A stretch of DNA of 64,000 nucleotides from Flavobacterium omnivorum (GTDB lineage Bacteria; Bacteroidota; Bacteroidia; Flavobacteriales; Flavobacteriaceae): the NCBI RefSeq assembly GCF_900099915.1, contig NZ_FNDB01000015.1, forward strand, positions 21,574 through 85,573, read 5' to 3'. Under the pieces are notes generated by a model. It was not told where the DNA came from. It worked only from the letters and a program-made list of their open reading frames with translations, and did no database searches. The position numbers and the translations under genes are program-made. The stretch's first letter is position 1. Every line of letters starts with the position of its first letter. Of the stretch, positions 27,357-36,412 are shown piece by piece.

Positions 27357-27454
27357 TGGCAAGCGACCTACATCGCATCGCTCAACCGCTTACCCTTGCT
27401 ATGTTCCCATCCTGGGGGAGTCTGCAGGAGCTGATCGTGTAGGACTTGCCGGTG
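27357..27454 (-). ncRNA. ffs: Signal recognition particle RNA, small bacterial type
   Basis: On the minus strand the sequence has the SRP Alu-less fold. The terminal stem GGCAAG/CUUGCC and CCUACA/UGUAGG closes a long helix. The apical part reads CCCAGGAUGGGAACAUAGCA, with a GGAA tetraloop (27404-27407) closed by AUG/CAU and the conserved AGG / AGCA symmetric loop bound by Ffh. An A-run on the plus strand at 27348-27356 gives a U-run directly after the stem for termination. It scaffolds Ffh for co-translational targeting of membrane proteins. A full consensus promoter precedes it. Confidence 0.9.
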
Positions 27455-27484
27455 CAAATATACAATCTTTTTGTATTTTTGCAA
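27455..27484 (-). promoter_or_regulatory. Strong consensus promoter of the SRP RNA
   Basis: Minus strand TTG (27482-27484), 19-base spacer, then TATATTTG (27455-27462): an exact match to the Bacteroidota housekeeping consensus. It is immediately upstream of the RNA's 5' stem. A plus-strand TATTTTTG (27474-27481) lies inside it and could be the -7 element of the divergent cyclase gene. Confidence 0.72.
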
Positions 27485-27538
27485 GAGCTTTATAAATTAA
27501 AAATAACGTTGTATATTCGAGTATTCAAAATCCAAACT

Positions 27539-28591
27539 ATGAGAAATTATAACTTCCTATCTATCATTTTATTAGGAATCACTTTAGCCAATTGTAACCA
27601 GACAAAAAAAGGCAAAAATACTTCATTCACCTTTGATAATTCAAAATTTAAGGAGCAATACAAGCCACAAGAAATGCTTTCTTTGGAAATTTTGAACTTA
27701 AAAGAACAAACAGTAGACAGCATTATTTATTTTGTAAATGATAAAAAAATAGCTTCTAAAAAGGGCTTGGACAAACTAACTTTTGAATTAAAAGACCAAA
27801 AACTAGGTTATCAAAACCTAAAAGCATTGGTGTATTTTGGGGAAGAAAATTCAGAAGCTACCGCTAGAGTAGAATTAGTTTCTGACATCCAGCCCAAATT
27901 ATTAAATTATACTATTGTAAATACTTATCCACACGACATCGGTGCCTACACACAAGGATTAGAATTTTATCGAGATACTTTATACGAAGGAACTGGACAA
28001 TATGGAAAATCTTATTTAAGAAAAACGAATTATAAAACAGGCAAAGTACACAAAGAAATTAAACTTGATTCCAAATACTTTGGGGAAGGAATTACAATTC
28101 TGAAAAATAAAATATACCAGTTGACATGGCAAAACAACGAAGGATACGTGTACAATGCAGATACATTCAAAAAAGAAAAAACGTTTACTTATTTCAAATC
28201 TATCGAAGGTTGGGGATTAACAAATGACGGGAAATATCTATATCAATCTGATGGTTCTGAAAAAATTTGGATTATCGATCCAACTACTTTTAAAGAAATA
28301 GACTTTATCAATATTTACTCCTTTGAATCAAAAATAAAATCTATCAACGAACTCGAATGGATTGACGGTAAAATTTATGGAAATGTATACCAAAAAGATG
28401 CGATTGCTGTTATCAATCCAAAAAATGGTGCTGTAGAAGCAATTATCAATCTTGCGGATTTAAAGAAAAAAATAACTCAGTTACCTGATACGGATGTCCT
28501 TAACGGAATTGCCTATAACCCAAAAACAAAGACCATTTTTATAACTGGAAAAAATTGGGATAAAATGTTTGAAATTAAAGTTTCAGAGTAA
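27539..28591 (+). CDS. Glutaminyl-peptide cyclotransferase, lipoprotein (beta-propeller type)
   Basis: 350 residues from the ATG at 27539. A longer frame would start inside the SRP RNA; this start gives a lipoprotein signal (NFLSIILLGITLANC, lipidated Cys 19). After a ~110-residue N-terminal domain comes a five-bladed propeller related to plant/bacterial glutaminyl cyclases, with PHDIGAYTQGLEFYRDTLYEGTG as its hallmark start (shown: YTQGLEFYRDTLYEGTG), FGEGITILKNKIYQLTW, and ELEWIDGKIYGNVYQ. These enzymes convert N-terminal Gln to pyroglutamate on exported proteins. The cell location would be periplasmic or surface. hutI begins 12 bases after the stop, so both may share a transcript. Confidence 0.85.
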   Translation: MRNYNFLSIILLGITLANCNQTKKGKNTSFTFDNSKFKEQYKPQEMLSLEILNLKEQTVDSIIYFVNDKKIASKKGLDKLTFELKDQKLGYQNLKALVYFGEENSEATARVELVSDIQPKLLNYTIVNTYPHDIGAYTQGLEFYRDTLYEGTGQYGKSYLRKTNYKTGKVHKEIKLDSKYFGEGITILKNKIYQLTWQNNEGYVYNADTFKKEKTFTYFKSIEGWGLTNDGKYLYQSDGSEKIWIIDPTTFKEIDFINIYSFESKIKSINELEWIDGKIYGNVYQKDAIAVINPKNGAVEAIINLADLKKKITQLPDTDVLNGIAYNPKTKTIFITGKNWDKMFEIKVSE

Positions 28592-28603
28592 TTATCATAT
28601 ATA

Positions 28604-29842
28604 ATGACAACGTTAATTATCAATATAAAAGAGTTACTTCAGGTTCGGGAAACAACTATAGCTAAAGTTTCTGGTGCCGAAATGGCTATTCTTCCCACAA
28701 TCAAAAATGCCTTCTTAGTAATTAAAGACAACTTAATTGCTGATTTTGGTTCAATGGATCAATTACCGAAAATTCACCCGGACAAAACAATTGATGCCAC
28801 CGGAAAGATAGTTTTACCATCTTGGTGTGACAGTCACACACATATTGTGTATGCCGGCAACCGAGAGCAGGAATTTGTAGACCGAATCAATGGGTTGACG
28901 TACGAGGAAATCGCTAAGCGTGGCGGTGGAATATTAAATTCCGCTAGAAAACTCAATGAAACTTCAGAAAACGAACTGTACGACCAGTCTAAAGTTCGAC
29001 TGGAAGAAGTGATGCGTTTAGGAACCGGAGCCTTAGAAATCAAATCGGGATATGGCTTAACTGTTGAAGGGGAGTTGAAAATGCTTCGAGTGATAAAGCG
29101 ATTAGCTCAAAATTATCCTATTACGATAAAAGCAACTTTTCTTGGTGCCCATGCTTTTTCCTCAGAATTTAAAGAAAACCATCAAGGCTATATCGATCTT
29201 ATCATCAACGAAATGCTTCCTGCAATAGCCAAAGAAAAGTTAGCGGATTTCATCGATGTTTTTTGTGAAACTGGTTATTTTACTGTTGCCGAAACACAAC
29301 AAATTATGGAAGCCGGAATTAAATTTGGATTAAAGCCAAAGATTCATGTCAATCAGTTCAACTCCATTGGTGGAATTCAAGTTGGAGTGCAACAGGAAGC
29401 ACTTTCTGTAGATCATCTGGAAGTAATGACTATCAATGATATCGAATCTTTAAAAAATACAACTACAATGCCAGTAGCGCTGCCTTCATGTTCCTATTTT
29501 TTGAGTATTCCGTATGCTCCAGCACGAGAAATGATTGCCGCTGGACTTCCTATAGCGCTAGCAACGGATTATAATCCAGGCTCTACTCCATCGGGAAATA
29601 TGAATTTTGTGGTGGCAACGGCCTGTATAAAAATGAAAATGATGCCAGAGGAAGCAATTAACGCGGCTACAATAAACGGAGCGTATGCAATGGGAATTTC
29701 ATACACGCACGGAAGTATCACTATTGGCAAAAAAGCAAATCTTATTCTGACCCAACCTATACCCTCCTATTATCAACTGCCTTATGCTTTTGGCAGTAAT
29801 TTAATTGACACCGTATTCATTGAAGGAAAAATAGTTACATAA
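28604..29842 (+). CDS. hutI: Imidazolonepropionase
   Basis: 412 residues, the usual length. It is a metal-dependent amidohydrolase of the histidine degradation pathway, hydrolysing imidazolone-5-propanoate to N-formimino-L-glutamate. Visible motifs are CDSHTHIVYAGNREQEF (metal His 78 and 80), GGGILNSA, LEIKSGYGL, KIHVNQF with another metal His, and ALATDYNPGSTPS holding the metal Asp. The start ATG is 12 bases after the cyclase gene. A formimidoylglutamase gene lies 1 kb away, which fits a dispersed hut pathway; hutH and hutU are not in the window. A strong terminator follows directly. Confidence 0.94.
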   Translation: MTTLIINIKELLQVRETTIAKVSGAEMAILPTIKNAFLVIKDNLIADFGSMDQLPKIHPDKTIDATGKIVLPSWCDSHTHIVYAGNREQEFVDRINGLTYEEIAKRGGGILNSARKLNETSENELYDQSKVRLEEVMRLGTGALEIKSGYGLTVEGELKMLRVIKRLAQNYPITIKATFLGAHAFSSEFKENHQGYIDLIINEMLPAIAKEKLADFIDVFCETGYFTVAETQQIMEAGIKFGLKPKIHVNQFNSIGGIQVGVQQEALSVDHLEVMTINDIESLKNTTTMPVALPSCSYFLSIPYAPAREMIAAGLPIALATDYNPGSTPSGNMNFVVATACIKMKMMPEEAINAATINGAYAMGISYTHGSITIGKKANLILTQPIPSYYQLPYAFGSNLIDTVFIEGKIVT

Positions 29843-29843
29843 A

Positions 29844-29870
29844 AAAAGAGGAACATTACGTTCCTCTTTT
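29844..29870. terminator. Terminator between hutI and the coiled-coil protein gene
   Basis: AAAAGAGGAAC (29844-29854) pairs perfectly with GTTCCTCTTTT (29860-29870) around a 5-base loop, one base after the hutI stop, and ends in a T-run. It can serve both convergent genes. Confidence 0.85.
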
Positions 29871-29890
29871 AAATAATTTTATACGAGTGA

Positions 29891-30775
29891 TTATCTTAAG
29901 ATAAAACTTGTTTTAGAAACTAACACATCTCTATCAAAAATATTGATAAAATAAGTTCCTTTAGCAAAATCTTTTCCTCTTAAATCTTCAGAAACTTGAA
30001 TTGTTTTATTTTCATATTTCACATTAGTTAAAAAACTATAGGTTAATGTGTTTTCTCCAAAGTTCTCTGTTTTCTTATCCCCTAAAACATTGCTTTTACT
30101 ATCAATTACTTGAACGTAATATGTTTTTTCACCAGATTTAGCAATAGCATTTTCAGCAATTGTAAAATTAACTCTCAAAACATCAGCTCTACTTGCTTTG
30201 TCTGTTTCAATTTGTTTACCAGAGCTGCGTAATTTAAAAGCCGATCCCCTTGTGTTCAAAACTGTTAGTTTCGAACCTATTTCTACCGCTTTAGCTAATT
30301 CTTCGTTTTGCCCAACCAACGCTTCATTGTATTTTTTAGACTCTCCTAGCACAACAATAGTACTATCACGTTGCACTGTAAGCGTCGTGTTAGCCTTTTT
30401 TAAGTTGTCGTTCTCCGCCATTAGAACCTTCATATTCCCTTGCAAAGCATTGAATTGACTTCTATATTTTGACAAAGAAGCCACATCACCTTTTGATTTA
30501 CTTAGGTCTGACATTAAGTTAACCACTTTATCTCTTTCCAAAATTAACTCATCAGACATTGATGTGTTTTCTGAAATAGCAGCATCGTAAGTCGATTTTA
30601 GTTCCTGTAGATCTTTCATTACCGTTTCTTTTTCGGTCAATGTAGTTTTCAATTCTGTTTTTACTGTATCTGCATCAGAGGTCATTTTGAATATGTAGAT
30701 TAAACTACCTACTAATAAAATAGCCAATACTGCTACTACCGCTTTAAGACTTGAACTGCTTTTTTGATTTTCCAT
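29891..30775 (-). CDS. Membrane-anchored coiled-coil protein of unknown function
   Basis: 294 residues from the ATG at 30775; a longer in-frame start gives an unlikely N-terminus. After a short Ser-rich cytoplasmic stretch there is one membrane anchor (AVVAVLAILLVGSLIYIF, about 12-29). A long heptad-rich coiled coil follows (about 33-170, KTTLTEKETVMKDLQELK). The C-terminal ~110 residues are a beta-rich domain (VLRVNFTIAENAIAKSGEK, GTYFINIFDRDVLVSKTSF). The protein probably faces the periplasm. I do not recognise the family beyond similar Flavobacterium proteins. A -7 element TAAATTTG is visible on the minus strand about 30 bases upstream. Confidence 0.7.
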   Translation of the reverse strand: MENQKSSSSLKAVVAVLAILLVGSLIYIFKMTSDADTVKTELKTTLTEKETVMKDLQELKSTYDAAISENTSMSDELILERDKVVNLMSDLSKSKGDVASLSKYRSQFNALQGNMKVLMAENDNLKKANTTLTVQRDSTIVVLGESKKYNEALVGQNEELAKAVEIGSKLTVLNTRGSAFKLRSSGKQIETDKASRADVLRVNFTIAENAIAKSGEKTYYVQVIDSKSNVLGDKKTENFGENTLTYSFLTNVKYENKTIQVSEDLRGKDFAKGTYFINIFDRDVLVSKTSFILR

Positions 30776-30879
30776 CTGGTTTAAATTTTTTAATTTATTT
30801 ACAAATTTAACATTATATAACCACCTGATAACGTAAGTTAACACAATTATATTATTTTTGAATAAAAATTATTTTTTTA

Positions 30880-31950
30880 ATGGACAAAATTATCCCGTTT
30901 ACAATCAAAGATCTTGCAAAAATAACCAACCACAGAAGTGGCGAAATAAAATTTGGAGAGAAAATGTTAACTATTCCAAAAGATGCAGATCCCACTGATT
31001 TTTTAAAAAAATGTGAAGCTAAATATGTACTCTTTGGAATTCCCGAAGACATAGGCATAAGAGCCAACTATGGCAGACCTGGAGCTGCTTCCGCATGGGA
31101 TAGTGCGATAAAAAGCATTGCAAACATTCAGCACAATCGTTTTTGCAAAGGCAGTCAACTTGTGATTTTAGGACAGCTAGATGTGAGTGAACTCATGAAA
31201 AATGTAGAATCACTAGACTTTAATGATATTGATGACCGTTCTAAATTAAGTCAGCTCGTTGATAAAATTGACAAAGATGTTTCTCACATTATTTTTAATT
31301 TGGTAAAATTAGGCAAAACACCAATTGTTATTGGCGGCGGACACAATAATTCTTATGGAAATATAAAGGGAACGGCACTCGCCAAAGGCAAACCTATAAA
31401 TGCAATTAATTTTGATGCCCATTCTGATTTTAGAATTCTAGAAGGACGGCACAGCGGCAATGGTTTTTCGTATGCTTATGAAGAAGGTTTTTTAAAAAAA
31501 TATTTTATTTTTGGATTGCATGAAAACTACACTTCCAAAAGTGTTTTGGATATTATCAAAAAAATCGAAGATCGGGTGCGCTATGCCACGTATGATAGTA
31601 TCAGCATTAGAAGAGAAAAGGAATTTGATAAAGAAATGGCACACGCGCTAGAGTTTGTAAATGACGATTTCTTTGGAATTGAAATAGATCTCGATGCCAT
31701 TCCAAATATTGCTTGCAGTGCAATGACCATGAGCGGTTTTTCAGTAGAACAACTTCGACAGTTTATTTCTTTTTTTGGCAAAAATAAAAATGCATCCTAC
31801 CTACATATTTGCGAAGGTGCTCCAGATTTAGGAGAAGAAAAAAACAATCACCTTATTGGCAAATTGATAGGATATCTAATTACTGACTTTATTAAATCCA
31901 ACACGATCCCTCCGATTCAAATTCCGACTTCAATAATTAAAATGCTCTAA
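30880..31950 (+). CDS. hutG: Formimidoylglutamase, arginase/ureohydrolase family
   Basis: 356 residues. The binuclear manganese site of ureohydrolases is complete: GGGHNNS (H155), NFDAHSDF (D179, H181, D183) and GIEIDLDAI (D270, D272). It would hydrolyse N-formimino-glutamate to glutamate and formamide, the step after hutI. The ~110-residue N-terminal part is longer than in arginases, which fits the Bacteroidota formimidoylglutamase group. The hutI gene one kilobase upstream supports this role over arginase or agmatinase. TATTTTTG at 30853-30860 is a good -7 element with a ~13-base leader after the start point; no -33 TTG is visible at the right distance. Confidence 0.85.
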   Translation: MDKIIPFTIKDLAKITNHRSGEIKFGEKMLTIPKDADPTDFLKKCEAKYVLFGIPEDIGIRANYGRPGAASAWDSAIKSIANIQHNRFCKGSQLVILGQLDVSELMKNVESLDFNDIDDRSKLSQLVDKIDKDVSHIIFNLVKLGKTPIVIGGGHNNSYGNIKGTALAKGKPINAINFDAHSDFRILEGRHSGNGFSYAYEEGFLKKYFIFGLHENYTSKSVLDIIKKIEDRVRYATYDSISIRREKEFDKEMAHALEFVNDDFFGIEIDLDAIPNIACSAMTMSGFSVEQLRQFISFFGKNKNASYLHICEGAPDLGEEKNNHLIGKLIGYLITDFIKSNTIPPIQIPTSIIKML

Positions 31951-32049
31951 AGTAGTGCCTGACTGACCTACGATTACCCATCAAAAATATTAATACTATC
32001 TTTGCAGCACTATCTATGTACTTATTACAAGATAATTAATATCAAAAAT

Positions 32050-33303
32050 ATGTTATTCGAAGATTTATCACTCTCAAAAAGTATACAAAGAGCCGTATTT
32101 GAACAAGGCTATTTAGAGGCAACTCCAATACAAGAACAAGCAATTCCAATCGTTTTATCGGGAAGAGACATGATTGGTTGTGCACAAACAGGAACTGGAA
32201 AAACTGCTGCTTTTGCTATTCCAATTATTCATCAACTTCATAGAATAGTGGGTTCGTCTAAAAAAGCAAGCCCAATCCGTGCCTTAGTTATCACCCCAAC
32301 TAGAGAATTAGCCGTTCAAATTGGACAAAATTTTGACCAATATGGCAAATACACTAACTTAGTGCAACTTACCATTTTTGGAGGAGTTTCTCAAGTACCA
32401 CAAGTAGAAATGCTTAAAAAAGGAATAGATATCCTGATTGCTACGCCAGGACGTTTACTAGATTTGGTAAAGCAGGGATTTATAGATTTAGACCATTTAC
32501 ATACATTAGTTCTTGATGAAGCAGATCAAATGCTGGATATGGGATTTGTAAATGATGTCAAAAAAATTGTAAAGTTGACTCCTAACAACAGACAAACACT
32601 TTTATTCTCTGCAACAATGCCAATTGCAATAAGAGAGTTGGCGGAGATGTTTTTAAAAGACCCAGCAACAGTTACGGTTTCGCCTGTTTCATCAACTGCG
32701 GAAAATGTAGAACAACGCGTCTATTTTGTTGAAAAAGGAGAAAAAAGAAATTTATTATATCATTTAATAAAAAACGAAAATTTATCTAATGTTTTAGTTT
32801 TTTCAAGAACAAAACATGGGGCTGACAATGTTGTCAAAGCCTTGCGAAAACATGAAATTGCAGCTGAAGCTATTCATGGAGATAAGTCTCAAAATGCAAG
32901 ACAACGTGTTCTTGATGGTTTCAAAAATAAAGAAATCAAAGTTTTAGTTGCTACTGACATTGCCGCCAGAGGAATTGATATTGACCAATTACCATTTGTC
33001 ATCAATTTTGATTTACCAAATATTCCTGAAACGTATGTACATAGAATTGGGAGAACTGGTCGCGCTGGGAATGAAGGTGTTGCCATTTCTTTTTGTGGTA
33101 AAGATGAGCATCAGTATTGGAAAGACATTCAAAAATTAATTAAAGTAGATGTAAAAATAGTAAGTGACCATCCCTATGGTTGGCATTCTGGAAGTCCAGA
33201 GACTGCCCCTGCATCAAAACAAAGCAACTCTAATAGAAGCGGTGGAGCCCATAAATCAAGAAAATCAGACGCAAGCAAGCAAAACAAAAAAAGGTGGTAT
33301 TAA
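32050..33303 (+). CDS. DEAD-box RNA helicase
   Basis: 417 residues from the ATG at 32050. An upstream TTG at 32002 lies within TATCTTTG (31997-32004), a -7 promoter element, so it is not used. All helicase motifs are present: Q motif (ATPIQEQAIP), AQTGTGKT, PTRELA, TPGR, DEAD, SAT, the GDKSQ region, ATDIAARGIDI and HRIGRTGRAG. The C-terminal ~60 residues are basic and Ser/Asn/Lys-rich (SRKSDASKQNKKRW), typical of RhlE/CsdA-like proteins that bind RNA nonspecifically. Likely roles are ribosome assembly or mRNA turnover, often in the cold; the exact subtype is not clear. Confidence 0.92.
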   Translation: MLFEDLSLSKSIQRAVFEQGYLEATPIQEQAIPIVLSGRDMIGCAQTGTGKTAAFAIPIIHQLHRIVGSSKKASPIRALVITPTRELAVQIGQNFDQYGKYTNLVQLTIFGGVSQVPQVEMLKKGIDILIATPGRLLDLVKQGFIDLDHLHTLVLDEADQMLDMGFVNDVKKIVKLTPNNRQTLLFSATMPIAIRELAEMFLKDPATVTVSPVSSTAENVEQRVYFVEKGEKRNLLYHLIKNENLSNVLVFSRTKHGADNVVKALRKHEIAAEAIHGDKSQNARQRVLDGFKNKEIKVLVATDIAARGIDIDQLPFVINFDLPNIPETYVHRIGRTGRAGNEGVAISFCGKDEHQYWKDIQKLIKVDVKIVSDHPYGWHSGSPETAPASKQSNSNRSGGAHKSRKSDASKQNKKRWY

Positions 33304-33464
33304 TACCGTTTTCAACTGTCAGAAATACCTTTTTAACTTTAGTTAAAAGAGGTAAATAGACATCAACTATTTGTATTTCAACGTTTTGTATTTATTATTT
33401 TAGATTAAAATAAATTATATCAGTACATTTGATTTAAGATATTAAAACAATTAAATACAAAATT

Positions 33465-33917
33465 ATGGAAACTTTAGTTAAAAGAAACGGCTTTTTCCCA
33501 TCAGTAAATACTTTATTTGATGACATCTTTTCAAAAGATGTATTCGATTGGACTGATAAAAATTTTTCCTCCAATGGATCAAATTTACCTTCGGTAAATT
33601 TGAAAGAAACAGAAAATAAATTAGAAGTGGAATTAGCAGCTCCCGGATTAAAAAAAGAAGATTTCAAAATTGAAATTGACAACAACATGCTAATGATTTC
33701 TTCTGAAAAGAAAGAAGAAAAAGAAGAAACTCGAAAAAAAGATAATTATGTTAGAAAAGAGTTTAATTATCAGTCGTTCTATAGATCTTTCTCTTTACCA
33801 GAATACGTAGACGAAAGTAAAGTCGAAGCCAGTTATAAAGATGGGATTCTACATGTTGAGATTGCCAAAAAACCAGGGATCACGAAAAAAAAGCATCAAA
33901 CAATTACAATAAAATAA
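33465..33917 (+). CDS. Small heat-shock protein, Hsp20/alpha-crystallin family
   Basis: 150 residues. The alpha-crystallin domain runs about 42-140, starting PSVNLKETENKLEVELAAPG and including KKEDFKIEIDNNMLMIS and YKDGILHVEIAKK. The C-terminal TITIK carries the I-x-I anchor used for oligomer assembly. The acidic/basic insertion KEEKEETRKKDNYVRKEF is the usual loop. The N-terminus (VKRNGFFPSVNTLFDDIFSKD) is the substrate-binding arm. It is a cytosolic ATP-independent chaperone. TACATTTG at 33424-33431 is a -7 element; the rest of the promoter is not obvious, so stress regulation cannot be read from the sequence. Confidence 0.93.
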   Translation: METLVKRNGFFPSVNTLFDDIFSKDVFDWTDKNFSSNGSNLPSVNLKETENKLEVELAAPGLKKEDFKIEIDNNMLMISSEKKEEKEETRKKDNYVRKEFNYQSFYRSFSLPEYVDESKVEASYKDGILHVEIAKKPGITKKKHQTITIK

Positions 33918-34037
33918 TGAGGATCTTCACTTCGAGTCTCTATAACTTTATAATCGTTAGACCTTAAAACTGATAAAATAGTTTAGGGTTTAGCGATTTT
34001 ATATTAAATGTAAACTGACGAAGTGATTTCTTAGGTA

Positions 34038-36233
34038 TTAATTAGTAGCTATCAAAATAGTTATAATTTTAAACAATTTGGCGGAATCAAATGGTTTAAT
34101 AATGATGTCATTAATTCCCGCAGAAAGGGCCTCTTCTGTAATTTCAGATTTATCAAATGCGGTTAGTGCAACAATTGGAGTTACTATTCCCTTTAAACGA
34201 ATTTTTCTAGTGGTTTCAAAACCATTTATCAATGGCATATTAATGTCCATTAGTATAATATCAAAAAATTCTTTGTCCAAAATTTCTAGTGCTGCATAGC
34301 CATTATCAACAACACTGCACTTGTAGTTATTCTTTTCGATGGTCTTTTTAGTGACCAATTGATTAATGTGATTGTCCTCAACTACTAGGACATTTATCGT
34401 TTGTGGTGCCGTGATATCGACTTGAATATTATTGATGAGTTCAATTGTCTTCGCTGGATTATATTCAAAAGGAATCACAAATTTGAAAACTGTTCCCTGA
34501 TCTAGGGCACTTTGAACTGAAATTGTACTATTAAATAGACCTAATAATTGCTTTACTATAGAAAGACCGAGACCAGTTCCTTGATAATCAGTTTCTTTTC
34601 TTCCCACTTGAACAAATTTTTCAAAAATCTTTTCCTGATCTTCAGCCGCTATTCCTATGCCGTTATCTTCAATTTTAAATGCTAAAAAATAAGATTTGCC
34701 TTCTTTTTTTTCTAATTCAACATGGATGGTTACTTTACCATTTCTAGTGAATTTCAATGCATTACTGACTAAATTCATAATGATTTGAGAAAGCCTTAAC
34801 TTATCACCAATTAGATATTCCGGAATTGCAGCATCAATTTTAACTGCTATAGTATTGTTGTTATTTTTAGCCAAAAATGAAAGCGAATTTCTGACCATAT
34901 TAATTTCATCAGATATATTAAAAGTCAAATTTTCCAAAACAATTCTATTATCTTCAATCTTGTTAATTTGTAGAATATCGTTCACTAATGATAGTAAATA
35001 TCTGGCTGAAAATTTAAGCGAACTCAAATGTGGACTGTTGGCTAATTCTTTGTGTTCGTCTAGCAGCATATTTGTAATTCCTACTACGCCATATAAAGGG
35101 GTTCTCAGCTCATGACTGATAGTTGAAACAAATTGTGATTTTAAAACAGACGCTTCCTCTGCTTTTTCTTTCGCAATTAGTAACGCTTCATTAGTCTTGG
35201 AAAGTGCCGCATTAGATTTTTTTCTGAAATTATTATTTTTGAATAAAGTATAAAGCAGCAACAGTAACACCAAGGAAATTACCGTAAATAGCACTACAAT
35301 AGTTTTAGATTTTTCCACTATTTGAAGTTGAGCCTCCTTTTCAATTTCAAATTTATCAATTTCTCTTTTATACTCTTCTAATTGGATGTTTATTCCCGCT
35401 ACATTAGCTTTATATAGTTTTTCTTTATTATACAGTGCTTCCGTAATTTCATTGTATTTAGAAAGGTTAACATAAGCCGCTTTGTAATCCCCTTTCTTCC
35501 ATAAAAACTTCGAAAATTCTAAATGAGCAAAGGACAAATCTGACATCTGATTCGATTGATTTCCATTTTTAATGGCATTTAAAAAAAAAGAAGTCGCTTT
35601 TTTATCGTTGCCCTGATGCGCATAGTACATTCCATTAAGCATGTTAACGGCTGCAACATTTGATTTAGTACCAAACTCTTCATTATGCGTGTTGATAAAT
35701 TCTAAATTTGGATATCCTTTTTCGAAATGACCAACGTCAAAATAAGCCCAAGCAATATTAAGTTTAGTCATAAAAATTTGAGTACTATCTGCTATTTTTT
35801 GACTGTATCTAAGCGTCTTTTCATAGTAACTAATCCCTTTTAGATATTGCTTTTTTTCAAAACAATAGATGTTACCTAAGTTATTATTAATTTTATTTTT
35901 TAAAGTATCATTAGTGGATTTAGTAGCATAAAGCATGGCCTTATTATAGAAAAAGATAGCTTTGTCAAATTCAGCGATTTCGGCATAATTTGCAGCAATC
36001 GTACTGTACGAAATAGTTGTAGCGAAAAAATCATTAGCTATAATTGATTTTTGCAGTGCTATTTTAGAAATCTTTAAGGATTTTTCGAAATTGGCCTCTT
36101 TTAAATAACGGGAAGCTTGATTCGTTAATTTTGTAATTTCATTGTTGGAAAATGTCTTTGTCTGCGCTACTACACTATTGTTAAAAAAATTTATAATAAA
36201 GAGTGCGAACAAAACAATACGTATCTGATACAT
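34038..36233 (-). CDS. TPR-containing hybrid sensor histidine kinase/response regulator
   Basis: 731 residues from the ATG at 36233, which gives a signal peptide (IRIVLFALFIINFFNNSVVAQ shortened here to VLFALFIINFF, cut after VAQ). A longer frame starts further up but would bury it. The periplasmic part (about 25-290) is a row of TPR repeats. One membrane segment follows (about 311-331), then HisKA with H374 (STISHELRTPLYG), HATPase (NLVSNALKF, DNGIGIA, GTGLGLS) and a C-terminal receiver with phospho-acceptor Asp in ILMDINMP. All key residues are present. It belongs to the Bacteroidota TPR-hybrid kinases. The signal is unknown and no DNA-binding partner lies nearby. The next gene upstream is the convergent Hsp20. 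Confidence 0.9.
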   Translation of the reverse strand: MYQIRIVLFALFIINFFNNSVVAQTKTFSNNEITKLTNQASRYLKEANFEKSLKISKIALQKSIIANDFFATTISYSTIAANYAEIAEFDKAIFFYNKAMLYATKSTNDTLKNKINNNLGNIYCFEKKQYLKGISYYEKTLRYSQKIADSTQIFMTKLNIAWAYFDVGHFEKGYPNLEFINTHNEEFGTKSNVAAVNMLNGMYYAHQGNDKKATSFFLNAIKNGNQSNQMSDLSFAHLEFSKFLWKKGDYKAAYVNLSKYNEITEALYNKEKLYKANVAGINIQLEEYKREIDKFEIEKEAQLQIVEKSKTIVVLFTVISLVLLLLLYTLFKNNNFRKKSNAALSKTNEALLIAKEKAEEASVLKSQFVSTISHELRTPLYGVVGITNMLLDEHKELANSPHLSSLKFSARYLLSLVNDILQINKIEDNRIVLENLTFNISDEINMVRNSLSFLAKNNNNTIAVKIDAAIPEYLIGDKLRLSQIIMNLVSNALKFTRNGKVTIHVELEKKEGKSYFLAFKIEDNGIGIAAEDQEKIFEKFVQVGRKETDYQGTGLGLSIVKQLLGLFNSTISVQSALDQGTVFKFVIPFEYNPAKTIELINNIQVDITAPQTINVLVVEDNHINQLVTKKTIEKNNYKCSVVDNGYAALEILDKEFFDIILMDINMPLINGFETTRKIRLKGIVTPIVALTAFDKSEITEEALSAGINDIIIKPFDSAKLFKIITILIATN

Positions 36234-36358
36234 AACCAATTGAATTTTATCAAATATACATTTTATTAATAAAATTAAATACAAAAACACTTCTTTTTAC
36301 TTAAAATGAACAGTGAAATTTTGATATAAGGAATTACTTTAGAATTTTTTAAATAAAA

Positions 36359-36390
36359 AAAAACCTATTCTGCTCAGAGAATAGGTTTTT
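36359..36390 (-). terminator. Terminator after the dicarboxylate symporter gene
   Basis: AAAAACCTATTCT (36359-36371) pairs with AGAATAGGTTTTT (36378-36390) around a 6-base loop, with A/T runs on both sides. It is 23 bases after the symporter stop on the minus strand. Confidence 0.8.
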
Positions 36391-36412
36391 TATGTGTTGC
36401 TTCGTCAAGTTA

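Noticed and set aside
27446..27538. Upstream extension of the glutaminyl cyclase gene
   Set aside because: It would start inside the SRP RNA, and it hides the lipoprotein signal that begins at 27539.
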